Positions 9,668-24,048 are shown, counted from the stretch's first letter. The stretch is DNA of 64,000 bases from an uncultured Methanobacterium sp. (GCF_963666025.1 NZ_OY762552.1:1429001-1493000), one strand, 5' to 3'. Translations and numbers: made by a program. The notes: generated by a model from the letters alone, not told the origin.

Positions 9668-10918
9668 ATGGATATTGGAAAAAAGCAAATCCTTCTCGGA
9701 TTTATGATAACATGCCTTTTGGCATCGCCAATGGGCATAGCAACGGCTGCAGGTGCAGATTGGAGTTCATTCCATGAAAATGCACAGCACACCGGTTTTA
9801 TTGATCAGGCCGCAGATTTCACACCTACAGTCTGGTATTTCAGTACACAGGGAGCTATAAAATCATCCCCTGCCATAATGAACAAAATAATTTATTTTGG
9901 TTCTAACGACGGCCATGTTTACGCGGTTAACATGGAAGACGGCACCAAACTTTGGGACTATAAAACTGATGGAGCCGTAGTATCATCCCCAGCACTGGCA
10001 GGAGATGTTCTGTACGTGGGATCATCAGACGGATACCTGTACGCTCAGGATACCAAAAATGGTGATGTTAAATGGAAATACAAAACTGGTAACGCTATTG
10101 AATCCTCCCCACTGGTTCAGGGTGACCGTCTCTATGTGGGATCCGGCGATGGACGGGTTTATGCAATAGATATTAACAATGGTACCAAAGTATGGGAATA
10201 CAACACAGGCAATTCAGTTAAATCATCCCCAGTAATCTCTGGAAGCACACTGTTTGTTGGATCAGATGACGGGAAAATATACGCCCTGAATATAAACACT
10301 GGTAATAAGACATGGGAGTACACCACAGGAGATAAGGTGGAATCATCGCCTGCAGTGATGAACGATGTGGTTTACATTGGATCTGACGATGGAAAACTAT
10401 ACGCTCTTAGTACCACTGATGGAACGCTCCAGTGGAACTACGATATGGGTAAAGCTGTTGCCTCTTCACCAACAATTGACACCAACGACAACAGCCTGTT
10501 TGTAGGGGCTGACAATGGTAAGATGATCTGTTTGGACACCCGAAACGGTGCGGAAAAATGGAATTACACTGCCAGTGGTGCGGTAAAGACCACCGCCACC
10601 ATCACCGGGAACAAAATAGTATTTGGATCCGACGGAGGCACAGTTTACATAGTAAACAAGTACAACGGTAACGAAGAGTGGAGCTACAATCCCGGATATG
10701 GTATCCTTAATCAGCCTATGCAATCTTCTCCGGTAACTTACGGAAACATGATCTACATTGGTGCTGATGATGGATCCCTATATGCACTCAATAACGACAA
10801 AAAAACCGCTCCCATGTCAGTATACGTCTACTATATTGGTGGAGCAATTGTAGTCATAATCGCTCTCTTACTGATTGGTAGAGCTGTGCGTAACCGAAGA
10901 CAAAATAAGGATAAATAA
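9668..10918 (+). CDS. Secreted, membrane-anchored PQQ-like beta-propeller protein
   Basis: A 416-residue exported protein. Residues 1-28 form a signal peptide (basic start, hydrophobic core, small residues before ADWSSF). Eight repeats of about 40 residues follow, each with the pattern SSP...V.YVGS.DG..YA...G...W.Y, giving an eight-bladed PQQ/WD-like propeller. A single helix near residues 388-408 followed by RRQNKDK anchors the C-terminus in the membrane. Similar repeats occur in quinoprotein dehydrogenases and BamB-like scaffolds. No quinone-binding or catalytic residues are recognisable, so a binding or scaffold role outside the membrane is more likely than enzymatic oxidation. It is the last gene of the PadR-ABC operon and is followed by a hairpin terminator. 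Confidence 0.85.
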   Translation: MDIGKKQILLGFMITCLLASPMGIATAAGADWSSFHENAQHTGFIDQAADFTPTVWYFSTQGAIKSSPAIMNKIIYFGSNDGHVYAVNMEDGTKLWDYKTDGAVVSSPALAGDVLYVGSSDGYLYAQDTKNGDVKWKYKTGNAIESSPLVQGDRLYVGSGDGRVYAIDINNGTKVWEYNTGNSVKSSPVISGSTLFVGSDDGKIYALNINTGNKTWEYTTGDKVESSPAVMNDVVYIGSDDGKLYALSTTDGTLQWNYDMGKAVASSPTIDTNDNSLFVGADNGKMICLDTRNGAEKWNYTASGAVKTTATITGNKIVFGSDGGTVYIVNKYNGNEEWSYNPGYGILNQPMQSSPVTYGNMIYIGADDGSLYALNNDKKTAPMSVYVYYIGGAIVVIIALLLIGRAVRNRRQNKDK

Positions 10919-10924
10919 AACGCG

Positions 10925-10985
10925 TCTAAATTCGGTTTTAGATAAAATACAGAAGATAATCCCATCTTCTGTTATATTTTTTTTA
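10925..10985 (+). terminator. Double hairpin and T tract ending the PadR-ABC-propeller operon
   Basis: A first hairpin pairs TCTAAA with TTTAGA. The second is a perfect 9-bp stem (ACAGAAGAT 10949-10957 with ATCTTCTGT 10964-10972, loop AATCCC), followed by a T-rich run. The remaining 10986-11249 is AT-rich with nothing else recognised. Confidence 0.75.
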
Positions 10986-11249
10986 AAAATTCTTTTTTTA
11001 AATTAGGGAATTTATTTTTCAGAATAAATACTAAAAATTACTATAAAAGTCTAATACTGATAATACGATTAAATTAAGCTAATAGAGCTAATTGCGAACT
11101 TAAATATTCACTATCCCGATATTCTCTCATATACCCTATTCGATTACCTTATAATTCTATTCTATGATAAAAAGTTCTGTAATCTACTAGAAAGAATCGC
11201 AAAAATAACAATATAAATTATTAAAAAAGGAAAACAGGAGGTTTAAAAA

Positions 11250-11534
<285 letters not shown>

Positions 11535-11640
11535 TCACTTAACCTCCATTGATATACTATGATTCTATGCTGTTACTAATATCATATATATTTTATGACA
11601 GAGCTAAGAGAAATAAGCCATTGAAAGGTTACAAAAAAAT

Positions 11641-11743
11641 AAATATCTATTAAAATCCATTTAATATCTGTTAAAAACCAGGAATTATCTATAAAAACCA
11701 ATAAATGTCTGTTAAAACCAACAAATATATGTTAAAACCAGTG
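11641..11743. repeat. Five-unit ~20-bp degenerate tandem repeat upstream of albA
   Basis: Units begin at about 11641, 11663, 11684, 11703 and 11723. Each contains a variant of AATATCTGTTAAAACCA. The array lies 107 bp upstream of the Alba start, inside a 500-bp gene-free gap (11535-12035). The gap otherwise holds AT-rich sequence plus a 12-base phrase AACAATACTCAG that occurs at about 11968 and 11991 near the 3' end of the next gene. Confidence 0.8.
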
Positions 11744-12035
11744 ATTTTTTACAATATTAATTCAACACCAAGAACACTTTAAAAGCATATTTTCTTATTT
11801 TTGCAAAATTAGTTCATTAAGAGATATCCAACTTTGACACAATTACAAAACTGGAGAAAAATCAATTATAAATCATTCTGGACATTATTAAATACTTTTG
11901 GGAGATTTTGATGGAATATCATTAACGGATACATATCATCATAACTTAAATACTTCGAGTAACCGAAAACAATACTCAGAGGTAACATGAAACAATACTC
12001 AGGAAATTAGTAAGCCCGAATATAATACCCTCAGA

Positions 12036-12794
12036 TTACGAGTCAATTGCACGAAATATTACCACCAGACCATCTACATGATCCTCAAAATCTTTAATGA
12101 GGGTCACACTACCATCAACTGTTAATTTACTTCCATCTTTGGTTGGTAGAATGGCTCTTTTAAAACTGGATTCAGTCATAGAAATATCCTCACCCTGGGG
12201 GAATTTGTAATCCATAGGTTTGAATATGTCCCTTACGTCACGACCTAACGCATCTTCTTCCAGCCAGCCGGTTAATTCTTCAGCCATTGAATTCATGAAT
12301 CTTACCTGGCCATGGGGATCCGTGGCAATTACCCCATCACTGATGCTTCTGAGCATAGCTCCTAACCATTTATCATGTTTTCGGAGCTTTTTTTCCAGGC
12401 GATCCCGGTAAAGGGTTATTTCAATGGCAGTGTTGAGTTCACTTTCTTCGAATGGTTTGCGTAAAAATCCATAGGGTTGTTTGAGAATAAATCCAGAAGG
12501 CTCGGTTATTTTGGCCCTTTGCACTGTTTTCTCATCAGAGTAGGCAGTCAGGTAGATGATGGGAATTCCCAGTTTGGAGCGGATCTTTTCTGCAGCCTGG
12601 ATACCATCCATTTCACCTTCCAGTTTAATATCCATGATCACCAGATCAACGTTTAACTCTTCAGCTGCCTTAATAGCCTCTTCACCAGAAGACACAATTG
12701 CTGGCACATTAAATCCAACACTATTTAAGGCTTTTTTCATGTCTTCAGCAGTTATCCTCTCATCTTCCACTATCAGGATATTTACATTAGCCAT
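12036..12794 (-). CDS. Orphan response regulator with receiver and PAS domains (copy 1)
   Basis: A 252-residue protein. The receiver domain (residues 1-130) has the acidic pair E10/D11, phospho-acceptor D55 in VIMDIKLEGEMDG and the switch Thr in IYLTAYSDE. A PAS domain (about 135-252) follows: MLRSISDGVIATDPHGQVRFMNSMAEELTGW. Where receiver domains normally read EPxGYxxKPF there are seven extra residues (EPSGFILK-QPYGFLR-KPF), giving two candidate conserved lysines. No DNA-binding or kinase domain is present and no histidine kinase gene is nearby, so it probably acts in a phosphorelay by protein contacts. The start at ATG 12794 is chosen for its GGGGGAG site. The neighbour at 12860 is a paralog. 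Confidence 0.88.
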   Translation of the reverse strand: MANVNILIVEDERITAEDMKKALNSVGFNVPAIVSSGEEAIKAAEELNVDLVIMDIKLEGEMDGIQAAEKIRSKLGIPIIYLTAYSDEKTVQRAKITEPSGFILKQPYGFLRKPFEESELNTAIEITLYRDRLEKKLRKHDKWLGAMLRSISDGVIATDPHGQVRFMNSMAEELTGWLEEDALGRDVRDIFKPMDYKFPQGEDISMTESSFKRAILPTKDGSKLTVDGSVTLIKDFEDHVDGLVVIFRAIDS

Positions 12795-12859
12795 TTGATA
12801 CTCCCCCACTATCCACATTAACCCTCAATCTGGACTAATTTTCTAAATAACAGTATTAA

Positions 12860-13600
12860 TCATTTTGAAACTTGAAAAGACACTACCATACCGTTTATTT
12901 TATGCTTATAATCTTTTATGGGAGTTACAGCACCCTTAATCATGAAGTGTGACCCATCACGAGAAGTTATTTCCGGTTTTCCCTCTGTGGCCAGAACATC
13001 TTCCAGGGAGGATTCATCGTTAATTTCAGAAAGAGGCAAGAAAACCTCTTCTAAATCTTTACCCAGGGCATCATCTTTAGTCCAGCCAGTTATCTTCTCA
13101 GCCAGGGTGTTAATGAATCTGATCTGACCGGTGGAATTGGTTGCAATCACCGCTTCACTGGTTTTAAGTAACATAGCCGATGCTATTTGATCGTGCTCTT
13201 TTTCCATCTGATGACGGTACAATGTGATTTCTATAGCAGCATGGAGTTCGTTCTCATCAAATGGTTTACTTAACATTCCCTGCCCTTTAACCAGGAAGCC
13301 AGATGGTTCTGTTAACTTAGCTCTTTCAACAGTTTTTTCATCAGAATAAGCGGTTAGATAAATTACTGGGATGTCATATAACTTTCTTATCTGGGCAGCT
13401 GCTTCAATACCGTCCATCTCTCCCTCTAATTTAATATCCATGAGTACTAAATCGGGTTCAATTCGTCCAGCCTGTTGAACGGCACCTTCACCTGTAGAAC
13501 ATATCACCGGTACTTTGTAACCTGCAAACTCCAGTCCTGCCCTTATGTCTTCTGCGGTGATTCTTTCATCTTCCACCACCAGAATAGTTGCACTGGCCAT
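12860..13600 (-). CDS. Orphan response regulator with receiver and PAS domains (copy 2)
   Basis: A 246-residue paralog of the downstream protein with the same order: receiver (residues 1-128; acidic pair near residues 10-12, phospho-acceptor Asp in VLMDIKLEGEMDG) and PAS (about 133-246; AMLLKTSEAVIATNSTGQIRF). It carries a comparable insertion of six residues before the conserved KPF (SGFLVK-GQGMLS-KPF). The two genes are separated by 65 bp on the same strand and probably arose by tandem duplication. A GGAG site precedes ATG 13600. Role: a stand-alone phospho-signalling protein; partner kinases must lie elsewhere. Confidence 0.88.
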   Translation of the reverse strand: MASATILVVEDERITAEDIRAGLEFAGYKVPVICSTGEGAVQQAGRIEPDLVLMDIKLEGEMDGIEAAAQIRKLYDIPVIYLTAYSDEKTVERAKLTEPSGFLVKGQGMLSKPFDENELHAAIEITLYRHQMEKEHDQIASAMLLKTSEAVIATNSTGQIRFINTLAEKITGWTKDDALGKDLEEVFLPLSEINDESSLEDVLATEGKPEITSRDGSHFMIKGAVTPIKDYKHKINGMVVSFQVSK

Positions 13601-13719
13601 GGTTATCTGTGCTCCTGAAATTTATACAACATACTCTTAACTAGTTTAGTAATTGTTAATTATATCCTTGCCATCTTATAATGATTCTCTGTGCTTAATT
13701 TTTCACACATCCAGTGCAT

Positions 13720-15255
<1,536 letters not shown>

Positions 15256-15384
15256 GGGAAGACCCCTGTGGTTTGACATTTATTTAGTATTTGTGTTGGA
15301 CTTCATAAAAAAATTGTGTAAAAAAGTTAAGAAAAATTTACTGTTAAACCTAAAAATTTATGATAAAATTAAATTTACAGCAAA

Positions 15385-16179
15385 TCATGTTCCCATTGCC
15401 AGGCTCAGGAAATTCCTGATGCCCGGTGCCAATCCCAGAATAAATATAGCCAGTTTTAACATGTTCCTGATGGTCTTATCCTCAACATAAGTATCGATTA
15501 TGTAGAGGGCAGGTAGTATAACTGCTATTTTAAGGGGGAACATTACAATGGCACTGTCCGCCATCTGGGTGAGGGCATTGGGCAGGACGTGCTGCTCACC
15601 ATAACCATAGTAATCCACTGCTATAAAGGTGGAACTGGCATCCAGAAGGTGAGCTAAAAGAACACCCAGGTTAAACTTGTCCTTTAAAAGACTCCATTTA
15701 AATCCAAGCAGTACGAATGGTGCAGAAACTAAAGCCCATGATCCAATTACCTGGAATACTACCACTGGATTGATATTTTGAGTGTAATATATGTTTGGAA
15801 CACACATTGCTGCGCCCACAGCAAATATGATGTAGCGATAATTCCACCCAACCTTGCGTTCAATTAAAACTGATGCTAAAAGAGTGAATATGGCAGTTAA
15901 CCCGGTTAATATGTATATGCCTGGAGTTACCAGGATGTAAGTTAAAGGATATAGGCCGTTGTCCACCAGGGCCCGAGCACTTGATCCAAAGAATATGAAT
16001 GGAATCAACGGAATAAAAAGGTCCTTTGGGTCCTTATCAATCCATCTGAACATTTTAATAATTAGGAGAATTATTATACCAAGAACTATACCGAAAACAA
16101 TGGTATTGAAAGTGGTGTAACCCGGGTGCAGGTATACAAAGTTCTCCTGGATGTACTGTATGACTTGATCAAGAACCAT
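15385..16179 (-). CDS. DUF63 family integral membrane protein
   Basis: A 264-residue protein with about seven or eight membrane helices. It has the archaeal DUF63 hallmarks: HPGYTTFNT near residue 18, FGSSARALVDNG around residue 86, and HLLDASSTFIAVDYYGYGEQHVLPN in the second half. The family is confined to archaea and uncharacterised. The conserved polar residues inside helices (Arg, Asp, His) suggest an enzyme or transporter rather than a structural protein, but no function is known. ATG start at 16179. It is upstream of leuA on the same strand with about 130 bp between them, so probably separate transcription. Confidence 0.85.
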   Translation of the reverse strand: MVLDQVIQYIQENFVYLHPGYTTFNTIVFGIVLGIIILLIIKMFRWIDKDPKDLFIPLIPFIFFGSSARALVDNGLYPLTYILVTPGIYILTGLTAIFTLLASVLIERKVGWNYRYIIFAVGAAMCVPNIYYTQNINPVVVFQVIGSWALVSAPFVLLGFKWSLLKDKFNLGVLLAHLLDASSTFIAVDYYGYGEQHVLPNALTQMADSAIVMFPLKIAVILPALYIIDTYVEDKTIRNMLKLAIFILGLAPGIRNFLSLAMGT

Positions 16180-16291
16180 GGCCCTATGTAGTGTGTTAAA
16201 ATATTTAAATTTATCTTAATATGTCCAAAAAGAGTTTATCCTATTTAAAAACAGAGGTAAGACTTTCAATTAATGGAAAATAGTAAATATC

Positions 16292-16939
<648 letters not shown>

Positions 16940-17008
16940 CAATATCACCTGTCATTTACTTACTTTAAGTTCATTTAATTACTTAATTTACTTATTTGCC
17001 TGATTAAT

Positions 17009-17070
17009 AGATTATCAGCTTTGTAGATTATCAGCTTTGTCTAATTTAATAATATTATCAGCTATTTGCC
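17009..17070 (-). repeat. Tandem repeat spanning the stop of the DUF1786 gene
   Basis: Two perfect 16-bp copies (17009-17024 and 17025-17040; minus strand ACAAAGCTGATAATCT). A diverged copy at 17069-17054, CAAATAGCTGATAAT, contains the Lys codon and TAG stop of the gene ending at 17062. Confidence 0.8.
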
Positions 17071-18084
17071 CAATTCAATAGATTTTATCAGTCCTGCCGG
17101 CCCAGTCATCATCACATCCCCTCCTGGAGCAGCGTTGTGCACATTTAAATCTGTCTCAGCCATTATGGCACGCTTTGGTCCTGTGGCCACCACACACTCA
17201 TAGGAGTCTATTGCATCCACCACCCATGCCCCGTGACCATGCTCATCATGAACCTCCTCATGAGTGATAGTACCTTCAGATAACCGTTTTACAAGTTCTT
17301 CTATTCTTCTAGGCGTTAAAATACCAGTATGATGCTCAAAAACTCCGTGAATCTTCCCATCCATGAAAGAAGCCGCCAGTGTGTGTCCATTACCAACATC
17401 AATAGCCACATACTTATCCATTTGACTGACAAGAGGATCAAGGGTTGCTCCACAAATAGAAGCAAATTTAGAGTCCATTATAAGTGGTTGGTAACCTTTA
17501 AGGGTTCTCTTAACCCCCTGCATACGGGTGAAGTATTCTGGGATTTCACCAGGATAGGCAAATTCTTCTGGTGCTCGTGGAATGTCAAGTTTCTCCCTTA
17601 TCTTCTGGAAACGGAAGTTCCGGTCACCGGTTCCTGCCTGGTAACCATGATCCTGCACTGCCACCCCAATACAGTCAAAATCAAGTTCAACATCAAAATT
17701 CGAAAGAGCATCCCGGATTGCAGTTAAATCAACATCTTTAAGTTCTAATTCTGCAATTTCTTGATGTTTTTCTGTTCCCTGAACAATTTCCACCCCAGTA
17801 GACCTAACCCTCTCCAGGTCATCCCGGACTGTTCTGGCAGAATTCTCGGTCATCAGCACTCGGTAACCTTTATCAAGATGAGTTTTTATGGCCTTGTTTA
17901 CTGGTCCACCACCCATGGTCTCACCACTCAAAAAAAGGTCATGGTGATGTTTTTTTATCCTATTGGCCATTATTTGAGTAGGAGAAGGGAGAACCATCTT
18001 CACTGCATTCTCCATTGATTCATAAGAATCATATAGCATTATGTCCTGGGTCCCGGTGCCCACATCGATTGCCAGTATTTTCAT
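17062..18084 (-). CDS. DUF1786 family actin-fold (ASKHA) protein
   Basis: A 340-residue protein of the DUF1786 family. MKILAIDVGTGTQDIMLYD is the phosphate-1 loop of the actin/sugar kinase/Hsp70 fold, and YVAIDVGNGHTLAASF in the C-terminal half is a second such loop. A cluster of His (EHHTGIL, EEVHDEHGHGAWV) follows. Family members are often labelled as related to pyruvate-formate-lyase activating enzyme, but no radical SAM motif is present and that label is unreliable. An ATP-binding or nucleotide-sensing role is the safest inference. ATG 18084; divergent from trpB2 with about 290 bp between the starts. Confidence 0.75.
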   Translation of the reverse strand: MKILAIDVGTGTQDIMLYDSYESMENAVKMVLPSPTQIMANRIKKHHHDLFLSGETMGGGPVNKAIKTHLDKGYRVLMTENSARTVRDDLERVRSTGVEIVQGTEKHQEIAELELKDVDLTAIRDALSNFDVELDFDCIGVAVQDHGYQAGTGDRNFRFQKIREKLDIPRAPEEFAYPGEIPEYFTRMQGVKRTLKGYQPLIMDSKFASICGATLDPLVSQMDKYVAIDVGNGHTLAASFMDGKIHGVFEHHTGILTPRRIEELVKRLSEGTITHEEVHDEHGHGAWVVDAIDSYECVVATGPKRAIMAETDLNVHNAAPGGDVMMTGPAGLIKSIELGK

Positions 18085-18378
18085 GTTTTATAGTATAGGC
18101 TCTTTTATAATAAGAATTAACACCCCACTCAAGATACACATAAGAATGTACATATATATACAACAAAGATTTAAGTAGTACGTTAAGCATATCTTTGTGT
18201 CAGACAATTATATATTGGAACATCTAAAAAATCTATAAAAATAAACAGATTATTTCATTGATTTTCAAGATTTCCCATTTATTAAATCTAGTTAATATGC
18301 ATAATTAAGGATTAAATCTTTCAAATAATGCGTATAGGAATTAAATTTGAAATCAAGGAAATTTAAGAGGTGAAATTC
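18085..18378. promoter_or_regulatory. Divergent promoter region between the DUF1786 gene and trpB2
   Basis: Holds TGTACA at 18147-18152 followed at once by a TATA-like TATATATAC. TGTACA is the published TrpY 'TRP box' of Methanothermobacter, where TrpY also regulates trpB2. The box lies 63 bp from the DUF1786 start and 227 bp from trpB2, so its target is uncertain. AT-rich elements (CTATAAAAATAAAC near 18231) could be the trpB2 TATA box. Confidence 0.45.
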
Positions 18379-19671
<1,293 letters not shown>

Positions 19672-19738
19672 TCCATCTAAACCTTTTTTACCCCAAAATA
19701 AATCTTTTTTACTTTTTTCTACCCTATTACTTTTTTTG

Positions 19739-19763
19739 ATTCCCCAACCGGGTTGGTGGGAAT
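19739..19763. promoter_or_regulatory. GC-rich inverted repeat upstream of fae-hps
   Basis: CCAACC-G-GGTTGG (19744-19756) nested within ATTCCC...GGGAAT. It sits about 25 bp upstream of the likely TATA element (TATTTATA, 19793-19800) of fae-hps. It is either an operator for that gene or a terminator hairpin for trpB2, which ends 70 bp earlier; a poly-T stretch does not follow it directly. Confidence 0.55.
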
Positions 19764-19857
19764 TTGATATTTTTGGACTGGTAGAATATATCTATTTATA
19801 ATCCATCATTCATAGAATTAATGTATAAATTTAGACTTAAATTGGAGGATCATTATT

Positions 19858-21063
<1,206 letters not shown>

Positions 21064-21078
<15 letters not shown>

Positions 21079-21102
21079 TAGGAGACGAATCCAACTAATG
21101 AG
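21064..21102 (+). repeat. Two-unit repeat spanning the fae-hps stop
   Basis: GATGAATCCCTTTAATAGGA (21064-21083; encodes Asp-Glu-Ser-Leu-stop) is followed by GACGAATCCAACTAATGAG (21084-21102). Each unit contains TAA. Confidence 0.65.
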
Positions 21103-21132
21103 CATGTAAAATATGCTCAACCCTTTTTTTTA
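21099..21132 (+). terminator. Terminator of fae-hps
   Basis: Perfect stem TGAGCAT (21099-21105) / ATGCTCA (21113-21119) with a 7-nt loop, followed by ACCC and eight T. Confidence 0.75.
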
Positions 21133-21587
21133 TTTAGAAATTATTTATCATTTTTTTAGCGATTTATAATCATTTCTACACCTATAAACTATTAAAAGGC
21201 ATTTATGTACTTATTTTCCCATATTTTAGATTTTTAGCCTTTAACTGATTTACTATTAAATTTCATCAATTTTTACCACTTCAATTATACGATTTTTTTT
21301 ATGATTTTGGAGTTAACACCTTAGAAACAATTTTATTACAATAAAAAATGTTTAAATAAAAGTTTGAACGATAATTACCACCCGAATGAAATAGAAAACA
21401 GTATATAGTAGAACTGTTTGAATTTATTATTAAGTTAGCTGTTAGTAACATTTGTTACTGGGAGTACGCGGCAGGGTTCGCGTATTGTGATTTGTACTTA
21501 TCGTGATATTATGTAGATATTACTTAGGCTGATTGAAAACGGAGATATATAAAAAGAGGAATCTCAAAAAAAGGGAGAGAATTAATA
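21133..21587. promoter_or_regulatory. Gene-free region with two adjacent hairpins upstream of the flavoprotein pair
   Basis: Mostly AT-rich sequence. At 21444-21459 lies AGTAACA-TT-TGTTACT. It is followed at once by a GC-rich stem TACGCG (21465-21470) / CGCGTA (21479-21484), ending about 100 bp before the flavoprotein start. This is the only GC-rich patch in the gap and could be an operator pair or a structured leader. Confidence 0.5.
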
Positions 21588-22100
21588 ATGAAAGTTATTG
21601 TGCATGATCTTGACCCGGAAGAATTTCTCCAGGCATTTCCAGGTCTCAAAAACCGTGAAGATGTGAGGATAATCGCCGAAAATGAGGGGCCGATAAGAAA
21701 CTGCATCGGTTGTTTCAGCTGTTGGATTAGAACACCCATGCAGTGTATCATAAACGACGGTTATAATGACTTATCCCATCGATTTGATGGAGACGAAGTT
21801 ATCATCATCAGCAAGTGTGTGTATGGTGGATACAGTCGCTTTGTAAAGAATGTTTTTGACCGGTCCATCGGTAGTGGTACCCCATTTTTTGAGATACGTG
21901 AGGGTGAACTAAAACATGTTCAACGAGAGAATAAGGAGGAAGCATCTCCAAATTTTAACGTGTACATGTATGGAAATGTGACTGATCTTGAAAAAAAGAT
22001 GATAACAGGACTTTACATTGCAAATAAAGCAAATATGGGACCAGATACTACTGGGGAGCTGTATTTCATCAACGATGTTTATGATGAGGTTCCATTATGA
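21588..22100 (+). CDS. Flavodoxin-fold oxidoreductase with Cys cluster (iron-sulfur flavoprotein-like)
   Basis: A 170-residue protein of the NADPH-dependent FMN reductase/flavodoxin-fold superfamily. The segment IRNCIGCFSCWIRTPMQCIINDG (about residues 36-58) is the compact cysteine motif seen in iron-sulfur flavoproteins and related small reductases. VIIISKCVYGGYSRFVKNVFDRSIG is the central strand-helix with the FMN-side loop. It lacks the usual N-terminal GSPR phosphate loop, so it may be a divergent subunit. Its stop overlaps the start of the next gene (ATGA, 22097-22100), which does have that loop; the two likely form a functional pair. Likely role: two-electron redox or oxidative-stress chemistry. 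Substrate unknown. Confidence 0.75.
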   Translation: MKVIVHDLDPEEFLQAFPGLKNREDVRIIAENEGPIRNCIGCFSCWIRTPMQCIINDGYNDLSHRFDGDEVIIISKCVYGGYSRFVKNVFDRSIGSGTPFFEIREGELKHVQRENKEEASPNFNVYMYGNVTDLEKKMITGLYIANKANMGPDTTGELYFINDVYDEVPL

Positions 22101-22720
22101 AATTCGCCATGATCATGGGCAGCCCCAAAAGGAGAGGAAGTATCTCCGCTCATCTGATTGAAGAGATGAAGACTACAATTGGAGATAAAGGAGAGGTGAA
22201 TATCTTTAATGCTTTAGAACCTGAGCAGTTTGAAGAGGTTCTTTCCTGTGACCGACTGGTTTTTGTTTTCCCTCTTTACTTTGACAGCCTTCCTTCACAT
22301 GTTATTTCGTACCTGGAACAGTTGGATGCATTCATTCAAGAACATCCGCCGGAAAAGAAACCTTCGGTGTATGCGGTCTGTAACTTAGGGTTCTACGAGG
22401 GATACCAGACCAAATGGGCTCTCGGCAGGATCCAGTGCTGGTCTGAAGCAGTCGATCTTCCATGGAAAGTAGGTCTTGGGGTTGGTGCAGGTCCTTTTAC
22501 CCCTCATCTACCGCCGGAAGCTAGAGAAAAAACCGACAAAGGAAAAAAACAGTTCATGCAATTACTTCTTTCAGATACCGCCGGGGACAACATATTCACC
22601 GAGCCAGATATGTCCAAGGAGATGTACGTGGAAATTGCCAATAAACAATGGATTCCTCAACTGGAAGCAAACGGTCTTACAGTGGATGATGTCATGAATC
22701 CACACCCAAGACAAAATTGA
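22097..22720 (+). CDS. Flavodoxin-fold NAD(P)H oxidoreductase
   Basis: A 207-residue flavodoxin-like protein. MKFAMIMGSPKRRGSISAHLIEEM is the strand plus FMN phosphate-binding loop. RLVFVFPLYFDSLPSHVISYLEQLD is the second flavin loop of NAD(P)H:quinone-reductase-like proteins. It lacks the cysteine motif present in its partner. Translationally coupled to the upstream gene through a 4-base ATGA overlap, so both products are made together. Function is inferred as electron transfer or reduction of small molecules. No closer identity recognised. Confidence 0.75.
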   Translation: MKFAMIMGSPKRRGSISAHLIEEMKTTIGDKGEVNIFNALEPEQFEEVLSCDRLVFVFPLYFDSLPSHVISYLEQLDAFIQEHPPEKKPSVYAVCNLGFYEGYQTKWALGRIQCWSEAVDLPWKVGLGVGAGPFTPHLPPEAREKTDKGKKQFMQLLLSDTAGDNIFTEPDMSKEMYVEIANKQWIPQLEANGLTVDDVMNPHPRQN

Positions 22721-23663
<943 letters not shown>

Positions 23664-23696
23664 TGAACTAGTTAGTAACATCCATAAAAACATGGA

Positions 23697-23812
23697 GTTA
23701 TAAGGTATAAGTTATAATTAAATAAAGATTATTAACCCTTTAGGTGGAATAAAAAAACTGCAAATCGATTATAAATATTTAAAGATAAGTTATAACTTAT
23801 AAGTTATAAGGA
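23697..23812. repeat. ATAAGTT heptamer arrays upstream of the ferredoxin/hisB genes (cluster A)
   Basis: Two patches, 23697-23719 and 23785-23810, consist of overlapping GTTATAA/ATAAGTT words. The second contains the palindrome TTATAACTTATAAGTTATAA. It ends at the ribosome binding site of the ferredoxin gene. Confidence 0.8.
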
Positions 23813-23820
23813 GATTGGTT

Positions 23821-24048
23821 ATGAGAATAGAAGTTGATCCAGAAAAATGTACAGGCTGTGGAATCTGTAAGGAAGAGTGCCCCAAAGGAGCCAAAATATG
23901 GGATGTGAATAAGAAGGCCATGGCCACCAATTTACGCTACTGTCACCTGTGCACAATCTGCGCTTCCAAGTGTCCGGAAGGTGCCATACTTATAGTGAGG
24001 GATGATCCAAATGAACCGAAAAAGCAAGATACAGAGGAAGACCTCTGA
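23821..24048 (+). CDS. Two-cluster [4Fe-4S] ferredoxin
   Basis: A 75-residue ferredoxin with two full cysteine motifs: CTGCGICKEECPKG and CHLCTICASKCPEG. It carries two [4Fe-4S] clusters and serves as a low-potential electron carrier or polyferredoxin-like subunit. The acidic tail NEPKKQDTEEDL is encoded in the stretch overlapping the hisB start. ATG 23821 is preferred because AAGGAG lies just upstream; the frame also extends to TTG 23815. It overlaps hisB by 38 bp in another frame, so the two are co-expressed, though no functional link between a ferredoxin and histidine synthesis is known. Confidence 0.9.
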   Translation: MRIEVDPEKCTGCGICKEECPKGAKIWDVNKKAMATNLRYCHLCTICASKCPEGAILIVRDDPNEPKKQDTEEDL

